Shown in pieces: positions 15,150 through 21,464 of a DNA stretch of 21,568 nt. Source of the DNA: Marinosulfonomonas sp. PRT-SC04. GTDB taxonomy: Bacteria; Pseudomonadota; Alphaproteobacteria; Rhodobacterales; Rhodobacteraceae. Both the position numbers and the translations under genes were made by a program. Within the stretch, counting starts at the first letter, position 1, and each line of letters starts with the position of its first letter. The notes under the pieces are model-generated. The model had not been told where the DNA came from. It did not search any database and was given only the letters and a program-made list of their open reading frames with translations. The stretch spans positions 1-21,568 of the forward strand of contig JPUR01000248.1 in NCBI GenBank assembly GCA_001321835.1, given 5' to 3'.

Positions 15150-16813
15150 ACCACTTCGATTTCCCTTGATTTGCGTTTGCCGTCTGCCGCCTCAGCACGG
15201 CCAATGGCCATAATGGCAGCAACTGCGGCATCGATGCGTCCGGTAGATTTCTTTTTGTTTGGTTTGATGTTTTCCGCAGCGTCCTCGTCACGGTGAACAT
15301 TCCCAATTTGCCACGCCAAAACAGGGTTGCCGCCATGGCGGATTTTCCCCTGCGCGACTTTTTCCTCAAGCCGCTTCATTGGATTTGACATAGACGCATA
15401 ACCCTGCCGGTGCTCCACCATCGGAAACCGCCGTTTGTCCAGCTTATCGGCCAAATATTTCATGCCCCAAGGGTCATATGCGACCTCTTGCAGATCGAAT
15501 TTCTTTCTGATCCATTCCAACCGTGTCGCAATTTCATCCTCGTCAATCACCCCACCTTCATGCACCTCAAGCCAATGATCGTCACGCCAGCCGACATATT
15601 CACGCTTTTCGGTTTGGGCGCGATGAATAAACCCTTTTGGACCCGACGGCAGGAACGTGTAAGCAATCAGATAAATCAGCCCATCAACAGGGATCGCCAC
15701 CACAATGGCGGTGGTGTCAATCTTGTTTGACAAATCCAGAGCAACCCACGCTTTTTTGCCATAGAGCATCGCAGGGTCAAACGGGGCGGCACTCAATCCA
15801 GCATCCCAGATATCCCGCGCTATCCATGTTTGCGCACCCTCTGTCCACAGGTTCAAATGAAACCTGCGAAACCCTGGCATCTTTCCTTGAATCGCCTGCG
15901 CAGCAATCAGCTTTTTCTCCATCGCCGATACTTTTTTACTGACACCCAAATTCGGGTTGCCCATCGCCCAAGCTTTTGGGTCAGCAGGATCACAATCCAT
16001 GGCAGGTTCGGCAACATAGGCAAACAAGCTATCGTCAGTCACATCGCCGCGTAAAACGCTTTCGCTGTAATCGCGCAACTCGCCACACAATGATGCCCTA
16101 TTCATGCCAGCGGTTGTGATCACCCAATCAATCGGCTGATCCCGCGCAATCATACTTTCAACAATGGTGTCGGCCAAATCTCGATCTGTCCAACGATGCA
16201 TTTCATCCCGTGCTAGGAAATACGGGTTAATTCCATCCGATGAATCCCCATCGCGAGACAGGCATGAAATCGTGCCGTCTGTTCTTTTGGTCTCAATCAC
16301 CTTTGCCGAAGGGTTCATCAACTGGCGCAAGAATGGCGATCTTTTGATCATCCGTTTCAGTTCTTTGAATAACAGACCGGCTTGATCCCGTGTTGTGGCA
16401 GCACAGAACCCTTGCGGTGCGGCCTCCCCATCAAACAGCTGAGTGAATAGCATCGGCACCGCAGTATCAGTCGTTTTTCCGTTCTTCTTTCCAATCTGGT
16501 GATAGGTTGATTCAAAGCGCCGCAGCCCGGTCTCCTCATGCTTCCAGCCAAATATGGATCCGTGCCGAAACACCTGCCATGGCTCCAGAACAAACGGCCT
16601 GCCCGCATATGGTCCAACTGTGTGCTGCAACATGCCGCTAAATCGAATGATCCGATCCGCCGCGTTGCAATCAAAAAACAACCCACGATCTGCGCCGGTT
16701 TCCAAATCAAGCAAGTGACGCTCACAGGCCATTCTGACCATATTTCCAGCAATTATTTCACCTTCAAGAACACCAAGTGCATATTTGGAAACGGCGTGGT
16801 CAATTGGTTCCAT
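15146..16813 (-). CDS. terL: Large terminase subunit (HK97-type, Terminase_1)
   Basis: The 555-residue motor has an N-terminal ATPase and a C-terminal RNase H-like nuclease. The Walker A-like loop is QIGKKNGKTT (106-115). The Walker B strand is INPYFLARDE with D203/E204. Nuclease acidic residues fit D360 (WVALDLSNKIDTTAI), D447 (VAYDPWGM) and D528 (GRIDAAVAAI). It cuts and pumps DNA through the portal. Its start overlaps the small subunit gene by 14 nt. Length is typical for HK97-like enzymes that make cohesive ends, but the end type cannot be proven here. Confidence 0.95.
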   Translation of the reverse strand: MEPIDHAVSKYALGVLEGEIIAGNMVRMACERHLLDLETGADRGLFFDCNAADRIIRFSGMLQHTVGPYAGRPFVLEPWQVFRHGSIFGWKHEETGLRRFESTYHQIGKKNGKTTDTAVPMLFTQLFDGEAAPQGFCAATTRDQAGLLFKELKRMIKRSPFLRQLMNPSAKVIETKRTDGTISCLSRDGDSSDGINPYFLARDEMHRWTDRDLADTIVESMIARDQPIDWVITTAGMNRASLCGELRDYSESVLRGDVTDDSLFAYVAEPAMDCDPADPKAWAMGNPNLGVSKKVSAMEKKLIAAQAIQGKMPGFRRFHLNLWTEGAQTWIARDIWDAGLSAAPFDPAMLYGKKAWVALDLSNKIDTTAIVVAIPVDGLIYLIAYTFLPSGPKGFIHRAQTEKREYVGWRDDHWLEVHEGGVIDEDEIATRLEWIRKKFDLQEVAYDPWGMKYLADKLDKRRFPMVEHRQGYASMSNPMKRLEEKVAQGKIRHGGNPVLAWQIGNVHRDEDAAENIKPNKKKSTGRIDAAVAAIMAIGRAEAADGKRKSREIEVV

Positions 16814-17240
16814 TGAGCTGCCTCATGATATCCGCAAAAAGATCACCTTGACCACCAGACCCCAATCTTGTGGCATCCACCGGCGACAGACCAAACAGGG
16901 CAGCGTCACGACGCATCCCCGCCATCGCTTCTTGTTGAATCCCCCATGACGCGGTTTTCTTTTGTTGTATGCCATTGCGGGTTTTAGTCTCATAATACCG
17001 TCCCTCCACAGCGATACAGGCTGTGGCAGATAGAAAATTCGAAACGCATTCGCAGTAAGATGCAAATTGATAGGTGTAGAGCGGATCCCATCGCTCTTTA
17101 GATACGAGGCCAGGCATCAATTCATCCCAGACGTCGCGGGCAATCTCATTCATAAACTCGAGTGCCGGTGGAATGGCGACAGCATCGGCATCACCCTTCA
17201 TGGGGGTGACAACTGTTAGATTTGGTTTCTTACCTTTCAT
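16800..17240 (-). CDS. terS: Small terminase subunit (P27 family)
   Basis: The 146-residue product starts MKGKKPNLTVVTPMKGDADA and contains PPALEFMNEIARDVWDELMP, then YCECVSNFLSATACIAVEG, with a C-terminal GLSPVDATRLG before the end. This follows P27-type small terminases: an N-terminal basic tail, the P-x-x-L-x-x-x-A-x-x-x-W helix, and a C-terminal SP-x-x-R-x-R-like element. It recognises the packaging site. Three tandem starts (GTG 17246, ATG 17243, ATG 17240) follow AAAGGGGG; I use 17240. It sits directly before the large subunit gene and after an HNH nuclease gene, a standard cos-phage order. Confidence 0.85.
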   Translation of the reverse strand: MKGKKPNLTVVTPMKGDADAVAIPPALEFMNEIARDVWDELMPGLVSKERWDPLYTYQFASYCECVSNFLSATACIAVEGRYYETKTRNGIQQKKTASWGIQQEAMAGMRRDAALFGLSPVDATRLGSGGQGDLFADIMRQLNGTN

Positions 17241-17336
17241 CATCACCCCCTTTCTTTTTACATTTGGTTGTTTATTCGTGGGCTTTTTTCCCCAATTTCC
17301 CGACCGTGAAAGAAAACGTTATCCCACCGGTTAACT

Positions 17337-17747
17337 CTAGGGGCCGTTGGTTTTCAGACACCCCCGGTCACCTGCTAGAACCTCCCTCGCAGTCTTTCTG
17401 CTGTGGCAAGGATGGCAAAGAGACTGCCAATTCCTTCGGTCCCAAAACTTCTTTCGGTCACCTTCATGCGGCTCGATGTGGTCAACATCCCTTGCCGCAA
17501 TGACCAAGCCAAACTCGCCACAATCCACACACAGAGGATGCTTGGAAAGATGTGCCTTGCGAGCTTTGCGCCATGCACGGCATTCATACAATCGATGGTG
17601 TTGCCTTGCCTTATCGCCTTGGCCTGCCCTTGCGCGCCGCGCCTTTAACTTGGCTTGCCGCGCGGCCTCATGGTCAGCACAATGCGAAAGAGCAGGCAAA
17701 GCCATGTCATCACAGCCAGCAGCCACGCATATCTTTTGCAGCGCCAT
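17337..17747 (-). CDS. HNH endonuclease
   Basis: The 136-residue product has a basic N-terminal region with two early cysteines and two His-rich patches. The HNH core is at about 73-115: C73/C76, D89-H90 (DVDHIEPHEGD), N106 (RRNWQSL), and C111/C114 with H115 (CHPCHSRKTA). The two CxxC pairs probably hold a structural zinc. HNH proteins next to terminase genes in HK97-like phages stimulate specific DNA cleavage during packaging. The ATG at 17747 follows the small CxC reading frame by 18 nt. A 96-nt gap to the small terminase follows and could hold part of the packaging site. Confidence 0.88.
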   Translation of the reverse strand: MALQKICVAAGCDDMALPALSHCADHEAARQAKLKARRARAGQGDKARQHHRLYECRAWRKARKAHLSKHPLCVDCGEFGLVIAARDVDHIEPHEGDRKKFWDRRNWQSLCHPCHSRKTAREVLAGDRGCLKTNGP

Positions 17748-17765
17748 CGTTCCATCACCCTATGA

Positions 17766-18012
17766 TCAACGTGACCACCACCTATCCAGCTTGGTGATGA
17801 TCGGTGTGTCGGGGTCACGCCCTATGCGCGCCGGAACCTCATGGGGAATGCCAAAAGCAAAAGCCGCATCGGTTTCCCGTTGCAGCTTGTGTATCTTTCC
17901 ATTGCAGTGGCAGTGCGTAACGCGGCGATGCTCTTGCTCTGCCGTGCTACCGTGGGTCCAGCGCCATCACATCCTGTGCAATGAGTTCTCTAACTGGATC
18001 GTCCTGATTCAC
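17766..18012 (-). pseudogene. Small CxC protein gene split by a +1 frameshift
   Basis: Two adjoining frames look like one gene. The first opens at GTG 18012 and encodes 21 residues (NQDDPVRELIAQDVMALD) before TAG at 17947-17949. The second, in the +1 frame, is open from 17966 to TGA at 17766-17768 and encodes a natural-looking sequence (HRRVTHCHCNGKIHKLQRE, then FGIPHEVPARIGRDPDTP and KLDRWW) with no start codon of its own. Removing one C from the CCC at 17955-17957 joins them into about 81 residues reading ALDHGSTAEQEHRR. It may be a true mutation, a sequencing error, or a recoding event. Function unknown; the CHC and nearby His could bind metal. Confidence 0.55.
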
Positions 18013-18043
18013 CTATAAGCTCAGAGTTTCCACCTCGTCAACT

Positions 18044-18718
18044 CTATTCTCGTCGCGGCACCAACAGCCCTGCATCAATCTCAATAGAGCGAACAGCCCC
18101 AAAGAACTGCACCAATGCCCGCGCTGACCCACCGTTAATGTCAACGACCGTTGCCTCCAGACCATCCAGCGGGCCACTGCCAGAACCGTAATCAATCCGC
18201 ACCTCATCACCGACCGCGTACTCATGACCACTGCGCATTCCAGCCTGATTGACTGGCGCAACATGACTGCCCGCCGCCGACTTACGGCGCAACCCGTCAA
18301 TCTCTTCCTGAGTGATCAGCATAGGCCGACCATCGGCCCCAACAACACCGGTCACCAGATCGAGCCGCAACAGATCGCGCCACCGGTCCATGCCCTTTGG
18401 CCAGCCAACAAAGATCCAATTGGCCAACAACGGAAACGAAACCAGATGCTTAGACTTGCTGTAACGATTGATCCGCCGCCACTCTTGACGGATCGGCAGG
18501 AACACATCAAAGCCCGCCCGCTGTAACAACAATTCCGGCACCAATACCCGATGGCCAGTGCCTTTGACCGGACGCTTGCGAGGCACACCATCACGGCCAC
18601 GATATGTTTCATAACTCGCGCCAACCATGACAGACCTACGACCTGTGTTGCGCGGTGGCTTGAACCGAACCGCATACCATTGCAGCGCACAAACATCAGC
18701 TGTGTTGACCATGTTCAT
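18044..18718 (-). CDS. NusG-family transcription antiterminator-like protein (NGN + KOW)
   Basis: The 224-residue product has an NGN-type domain at about 13-145: WYAVRFKP (14-21), GFDVFLPIRQEW (69-80), SFPLLANWIFVGWP (94-107), and VTGVVGADGRPMLIT (122-136), the usual strand order of NusG, RfaH and LoaP. Residues 22-66 are a basic insertion (TYRGRDGVPRKRPVKGTG) absent from short NusG. A KOW-like domain follows at about 166-222 (YAVGDEVRIDYGSG, LEATVVDING, SIEIDAGLLVP). Such specialised NusG paralogues bind RNA polymerase and suppress termination over chosen operons. Its ATG overlaps the preceding gene as ATGA. It is the last early-type gene before the packaging/late genes, a position like that of phage late antiterminators. 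Confidence 0.82.
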   Translation of the reverse strand: MNMVNTADVCALQWYAVRFKPPRNTGRRSVMVGASYETYRGRDGVPRKRPVKGTGHRVLVPELLLQRAGFDVFLPIRQEWRRINRYSKSKHLVSFPLLANWIFVGWPKGMDRWRDLLRLDLVTGVVGADGRPMLITQEEIDGLRRKSAAGSHVAPVNQAGMRSGHEYAVGDEVRIDYGSGSGPLDGLEATVVDINGGSARALVQFFGAVRSIEIDAGLLVPRRE

Positions 18719-19293
18719 ACCGCCCTCTTTTCATCACCACCACGCACAATCGCCTCGCAATATGCCAACCGTTTTTCATATCGGCCCAACCACGAAACAT
18801 CATCATCGGATGCCCTGCTTTTGGCCGCGCGCTCACGGATACGCTGCGCAAGGCTCTGGTTGCGCGTGGCCTCCTCGGCGATATGCCGACCAGCGTTAAA
18901 TGGCGGGCGCTTGTTCTTCTGAAAATATGCCCATGTCTCAACCAACGTCCCAGCCGCCAGACACTTCGGCCCCTCGACCGATTGAAACCAGCTTAATAGA
19001 TTTGGCAATTCCTGAACCGGACACGGCTGCACCAACTCGGCAAACCCACAGATCGTTGCCGCCGATGGCCAGACGTCACGACCACGCCCCTCGCCTTTGC
19101 TTTTCAACATATCGAACATCACAGCCAAATTCTGATCCGACATGTAGGTCAGGCTGTCGATCATGCTGGCCATCTTGGTTTTGAAGACATCAGCAGGCAC
19201 CTTGGCATTGCGCCGAAACCCCAACGCCTCCAGCGGCTCAATCAACAACCGGCGCACCCGCCCTCGCTTGCTTTCTTCAACTTCACTGCCCAT
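18715..19293 (-). CDS. Unknown early protein, possibly replication-linked
   Basis: The 192-residue protein is not recognised. It starts MGSEVEESKRGRVRRLLIEP and contains a helical region (ADVFKTKMASMIDSLTYMSD), GRGRDVWPSAATICGFAELV (about 74-93), and a basic helical C-terminus (EEATRNQSLAQRIRERAAKS). The WPSxxxI element preceded by Arg loosely recalls a motif in lambda-P-type helicase loaders, but this is weak. GAAGGGG lies before the ATG at 19293. It is the first gene after the candidate origin and is coupled to the NusG-like gene by an ATGA overlap. Confidence 0.6.
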   Translation of the reverse strand: MGSEVEESKRGRVRRLLIEPLEALGFRRNAKVPADVFKTKMASMIDSLTYMSDQNLAVMFDMLKSKGEGRGRDVWPSAATICGFAELVQPCPVQELPNLLSWFQSVEGPKCLAAGTLVETWAYFQKNKRPPFNAGRHIAEEATRNQSLAQRIRERAAKSRASDDDVSWLGRYEKRLAYCEAIVRGGDEKRAV

Positions 19294-19326
19294 TTTCTCG
19301 CCCCTTCTTTCCCCAGCAATTCAAAC

Positions 19327-19335
19327 TTATCCACA
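19327..19335 (+). promoter_or_regulatory. Perfect DnaA box TTATCCACA
   Basis: The 9-mer TTATCCACA matches the strong DnaA-box consensus exactly. It lies in the non-coding gap between the two replication-region genes, about 30 bp from an AT-rich tract. Confidence 0.7.
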
Positions 19336-19468
19336 GGCACCCGCTGGTTGTGGTGCGATCTGTCAGTTTATTTTCTTTTTTTTTATTTTTATTTCTGTTC
19401 TTTTCCTTTCAGCGGCGACAGAACTGACGAAAAAACCGGAACAAAACCGAAAGATTCAGGAATGTTCC

Positions 19469-19508
19469 GTAAATTTCCGTAACAGTTCTGTAAATTTCCG
19501 TAACAGTT
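19469..19508. repeat. Two 19-bp direct repeats, iteron-like
   Basis: GTAAATTTCCGTAACAGTT occurs at 19469-19487 and again at 19490-19508, identical, with a spacing of 21 bp (two helical turns). TTCTGTAA (19486-19493) and TTACAGAA (19507-19514) add an 8-bp inverted pair. Such phasing fits binding of an initiator to one face of the DNA. Confidence 0.75.
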
Positions 19509-19526
19509 ACAGAATGAAACAGAATG

Positions 19527-20123
19527 TCAGACCGCCAAACTGAGTGCGTCCAGCCCGTCCCTGACCACATTTTCTGTCCGATTTTGTTCCGGTCTGTTTT
19601 TCAGCAACCATTCATCCAGCCGCTCTATGAAGCCCTCGTTGTTCATCATCTGCTTTGCGCCGATCCGCTCGATCTTTTCGCGCAAATCACTGAAACGCTT
19701 GCGTTGCCGTCCGGCCTCGCGCCGCACTGAACTGGCAGCCTTAAAACCTATAGCCTTGATCACCATTTCGGTGACCACAGCGTGCGCCAACCGCACCTCA
19801 CCCGTGTCGCAAACCACCTCGGACCAATTGTATAACGGCGATATTTTGCGCTCACACGCCGCCTTCCAGCGCTCGATATCGATGCCCAGATACTTGGCCA
19901 GCAACAGATCATCACAGGGCAACGTGCCAACCGGTGACTGATCCTGCGCTATGAAAAACAGATCAAACCCGTAGGCTCGAACCTCTGGCTCAGCCAGCAT
20001 CCTGAACGTGCTGTTTAGCCACCGGCGCTGGTGAAACTCCACATAGAAATGATTCTCCAACCGCTGATCTGATCTGATCGGGTATTCCGGCATTCCTGCC
20101 ACATCAACTACACTCAATCTCAT
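19527..20123 (-). CDS. Replication protein with DUF1376-like N-terminal domain
   Basis: The 198-residue product has, at about 24-85, NHFYVEFHQRRWLNSTFRML, then EVRAYGFDLFFIAQDQSPVG and LPCDDLLLAKYLG. This matches the DUF1376 pattern: F-Y-x-x-D/E-x-x-x-W, x-R-x-x-x-L, a winged-helix style fold, G-x-L-P-x-D-x-x-x-L-A-x-x-L-G. It is common in phage replication/initiator proteins that bind an origin within or next to their gene. The C-terminus is basic and helical (VRREAGRQRKRFSDLREKI). The repeats of the candidate origin begin right after its stop. It starts in an ATGA overlap with the gene before. Confidence 0.65.
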   Translation of the reverse strand: MRLSVVDVAGMPEYPIRSDQRLENHFYVEFHQRRWLNSTFRMLAEPEVRAYGFDLFFIAQDQSPVGTLPCDDLLLAKYLGIDIERWKAACERKISPLYNWSEVVCDTGEVRLAHAVVTEMVIKAIGFKAASSVRREAGRQRKRFSDLREKIERIGAKQMMNNEGFIERLDEWLLKNRPEQNRTENVVRDGLDALSLAV

Positions 20124-20569
20124 ATTTCCACCGCCTTTCTGGAGGCCAAAACACGCCTTGCGTCAGCCATCAAACCCGTAATTATGAAGCTGCCATCGGC
20201 ATCATCATCGTCAAATCCAGACAGGATTTTACGCGCCAAATCTTCCATGGTTTTCGATGGCACCGCAGCGATTTTCCGCTTTTTAATCCAGAGGTCGTCG
20301 CATAACGGGTTGGTCACGAGGGCGTCAAATTCCGCCTCGGCCTGCAAACCGCTTTCCCCGTTAACATCAGCTACATTTGCCAAGTGAGACCCCTCTTCAA
20401 GGGCGGCGCTCCATTGACCGTCTATGCGCTCCCAGTCGCGATACAGGCGCTGGATCTCTGTTTCAGGTGCCGCAATCGCAGGGGTGGCGACAAGGGGCGC
20501 TACGGCGGTCCCTGCGATAAATTTACGGCGTGAGATGTGGGTATGGTTTGATTTTTGGTTCGCTGACAT
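20120..20569 (-). CDS. Unknown protein with twin-arginine-like signal
   Basis: The 149-residue product starts MSANQKSNHTHISRRKFIAG, then a hydrophobic stretch ending APAIAAPE-like at about residue 35 (TPAIAAPE). S-R-R-K-F-I is a Tat motif and AIA-A is a plausible signal-peptidase site, so export in folded form is possible. The rest contains IQRLYRDWERIDGQWSAALE and an acidic stretch (SGFDDDDADGSF). Function unknown; proteins with this leader occur in early regions of related phages, where the leader may not be used. GGAG lies 7 nt before the ATG at 20569. The start is the first gene of the leftward operon, behind a structured leader. Confidence 0.65.
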   Translation of the reverse strand: MSANQKSNHTHISRRKFIAGTAVAPLVATPAIAAPETEIQRLYRDWERIDGQWSAALEEGSHLANVADVNGESGLQAEAEFDALVTNPLCDDLWIKKRKIAAVPSKTMEDLARKILSGFDDDDADGSFIITGLMADARRVLASRKAVEI

Positions 20570-20576
20570 AGCGGGT

Positions 20577-20584
20577 CTCCTACG
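20577..20584 (-). promoter_or_regulatory. Ribosome binding site complementary to an upstream hairpin loop
   Basis: On the minus-strand RNA the Shine-Dalgarno region of the 20569 gene reads CGUAGGAG. A hairpin 62 nt upstream (20647-20663) has UCCUACG in its 7-nt loop, an exact complement, so the site could be sequestered. Confidence 0.5.
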
Positions 20585-20646
20585 ATTGGATTGCACCCAA
20601 ATCCCCCCCGTCAAAAGGGTGTCCGGGCAAACAACAGGTTGACGGA

Positions 20647-20663
20647 CCGACCGTAGGAGTCGG
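20647..20663 (-). promoter_or_regulatory. Leader hairpin with anti-Shine-Dalgarno loop
   Basis: The minus-strand RNA forms CCGAC/GUCGG with the loop UCCUACG. The loop is a perfect 7-nt complement to the Shine-Dalgarno region at 20578-20584; counting one stem base, the match is 8 nt. Just 5' of it is a second hairpin (20665-20678) with an AGACC/GGUCU stem and a GCAA tetraloop of the GNRA class. Confidence 0.5.
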
Positions 20664-20696
20664 CAGACCTTGCGGTCTCCCATTGCGCCCGAACAG

Positions 20697-20724
20697 AAAA
20701 AGCCACGACATACGGCGCGGCTTT
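20697..20724 (-). terminator. Leader terminator/attenuator-like hairpin
   Basis: On the minus-strand RNA AAAGCCGC pairs with GUGGCUUU (8 bp, one G-U wobble) around a 10-nt loop, ending in a run of five U. It lies only a few bases after the predicted leftward start site, so it would end most transcripts unless overcome. Confidence 0.55.
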
Positions 20725-20735
20725 GGGGTGCACCT

Positions 20736-20763
20736 ACTATAGACAGGCCGTCAAACCCGACAA
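20736..20763 (-). promoter_or_regulatory. Candidate leftward early promoter
   Basis: Minus strand: -35 TTGTCG (20758-20763), 16-nt spacer, -10 TATAGT (20736-20741). Transcription would start near 20729, on an 8-bp palindrome GGTGCACC (20727-20734) that could be an operator. It would read the leader and all minus-strand genes. Judged by consensus only. Confidence 0.45.
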
Positions 20764-20843
20764 CAAAGCATTTCCCCTGTTGCAGGTTGACTCTAGCCCG
20801 TCGCGGCGCATTCTTCAAGATATTGATTAATTGGAGATTCGAT

Positions 20844-21464
20844 ATGAGCGACCAAAACATTCGCGATGGACAATTCCACGGTAAAGAAATTGCAGACCGC
20901 CAGACAACCCAACTCATTGGTATGGCCCAAGGCATGATTGCCGATGGCAAGCTTGTTGATGCTGAAATACACTTCTTGCACAAATGGCTCGTAGCCAATG
21001 AAAGTGTTCGCTCAAACCCGCTTATTTCGATCCTTATTGCGCGGATTGATGAAATCTTGGCCGATGGTATCATTGACGAAGACGAACGAGAAAGCCTGCG
21101 CGAAACTATGACCTCGCTTACCGCGGCAGATTTTGAGCTTGGCGAGATAGCGAAATCTACCGACTTGCCTGTATGTGATCCGGCGCCAGAAATCCACTTT
21201 GACAACACCCGATTTTGCTTCACCGGCACATTCACATTTGGCAAACGTAAGGACTGCGAGGGAGCCGTGGCAGAATTGGGGGCAAATGCTGGCAGCCTCA
21301 CAAAGAAAACTGATTTCTTAGTGATTGGCGAGTACGCAACAGCATCTTGGAAGCAGGAGGCCTTCGGTAGGAAGATAGAGAAAGCCGTCGAAATGCGCGA
21401 AAACGGTGATCCCATTTTCATCATAACCGAGGCGCACTGGCGAAACGCGGTATCGCAAGCGTAG
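20844..21464 (+). CDS. BRCT-domain protein with helical N-terminal (TerB-like) region
   Basis: The 206-residue product is the only plus-strand gene. Residues about 23-95 form acidic helices in two similar halves (GMAQGMIADGKLVDAEIHFL and ARIDEILADGIIDEDERESL), recalling TerB-type folds. Residues about 117-205 are a BRCT domain of the DNA-ligase/RFC1 kind (RFCFTGTF at 123-130, AVAELGANAGSLTKKTDFLV at 141-160, ending AHWRNAV). BRCT domains bind DNA ends or phosphoproteins in DNA repair. The ATG at 20844 has GGAG about 8 nt upstream; an upstream in-frame start at 20670 lies in the leader region and is rejected. It may be a moron, a phage repair accessory or the first flanking host gene. Confidence 0.75.
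   Translation: MSDQNIRDGQFHGKEIADRQTTQLIGMAQGMIADGKLVDAEIHFLHKWLVANESVRSNPLISILIARIDEILADGIIDEDERESLRETMTSLTAADFELGEIAKSTDLPVCDPAPEIHFDNTRFCFTGTFTFGKRKDCEGAVAELGANAGSLTKKTDFLVIGEYATASWKQEAFGRKIEKAVEMRENGDPIFIITEAHWRNAVSQA

Larger units (their letters stand above)
19327..19526. other. Candidate phage replication origin
   Basis: This non-coding stretch, within the gap 19294-19526, combines a perfect DnaA box (19327-19335), a T-rich, AT-rich tract suitable for unwinding (19366-19410), a 7-bp inverted repeat (CGGAACA/TGTTCCG, 19437-19469), and two perfect 19-bp direct repeats with a 21-bp period (19469-19508). It also has a repeated ACAGAATG (19509-19516 and 19519-19526). It lies directly downstream of the DUF1376-like gene, whose product could bind the repeats. 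The components are seen; their function as an origin is inferred. Confidence 0.6.

Noticed and set aside
17248..17336. cos packaging site in the gap between HNH and small terminase genes
   Set aside because: Position is right, but no diagnostic repeats or complementary ends can be recognised from one linear window.
17347..18018. 223-residue plus-strand frame
   Set aside because: It is antisense to the HNH gene and the broken CxC gene; no domain is recognisable and the minus-strand HNH core is clear.
20787..20815. Plus-strand promoter for the BRCT gene (TTGACT-17-ATTCTT)
   Set aside because: The -35 is good and spacing is right, but the -10 matches only two of six consensus positions.
20670..20843. 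N-terminal extension of the BRCT protein
   Set aside because: It covers the leader hairpins and promoter; a good ribosome site directs starting at 20844.
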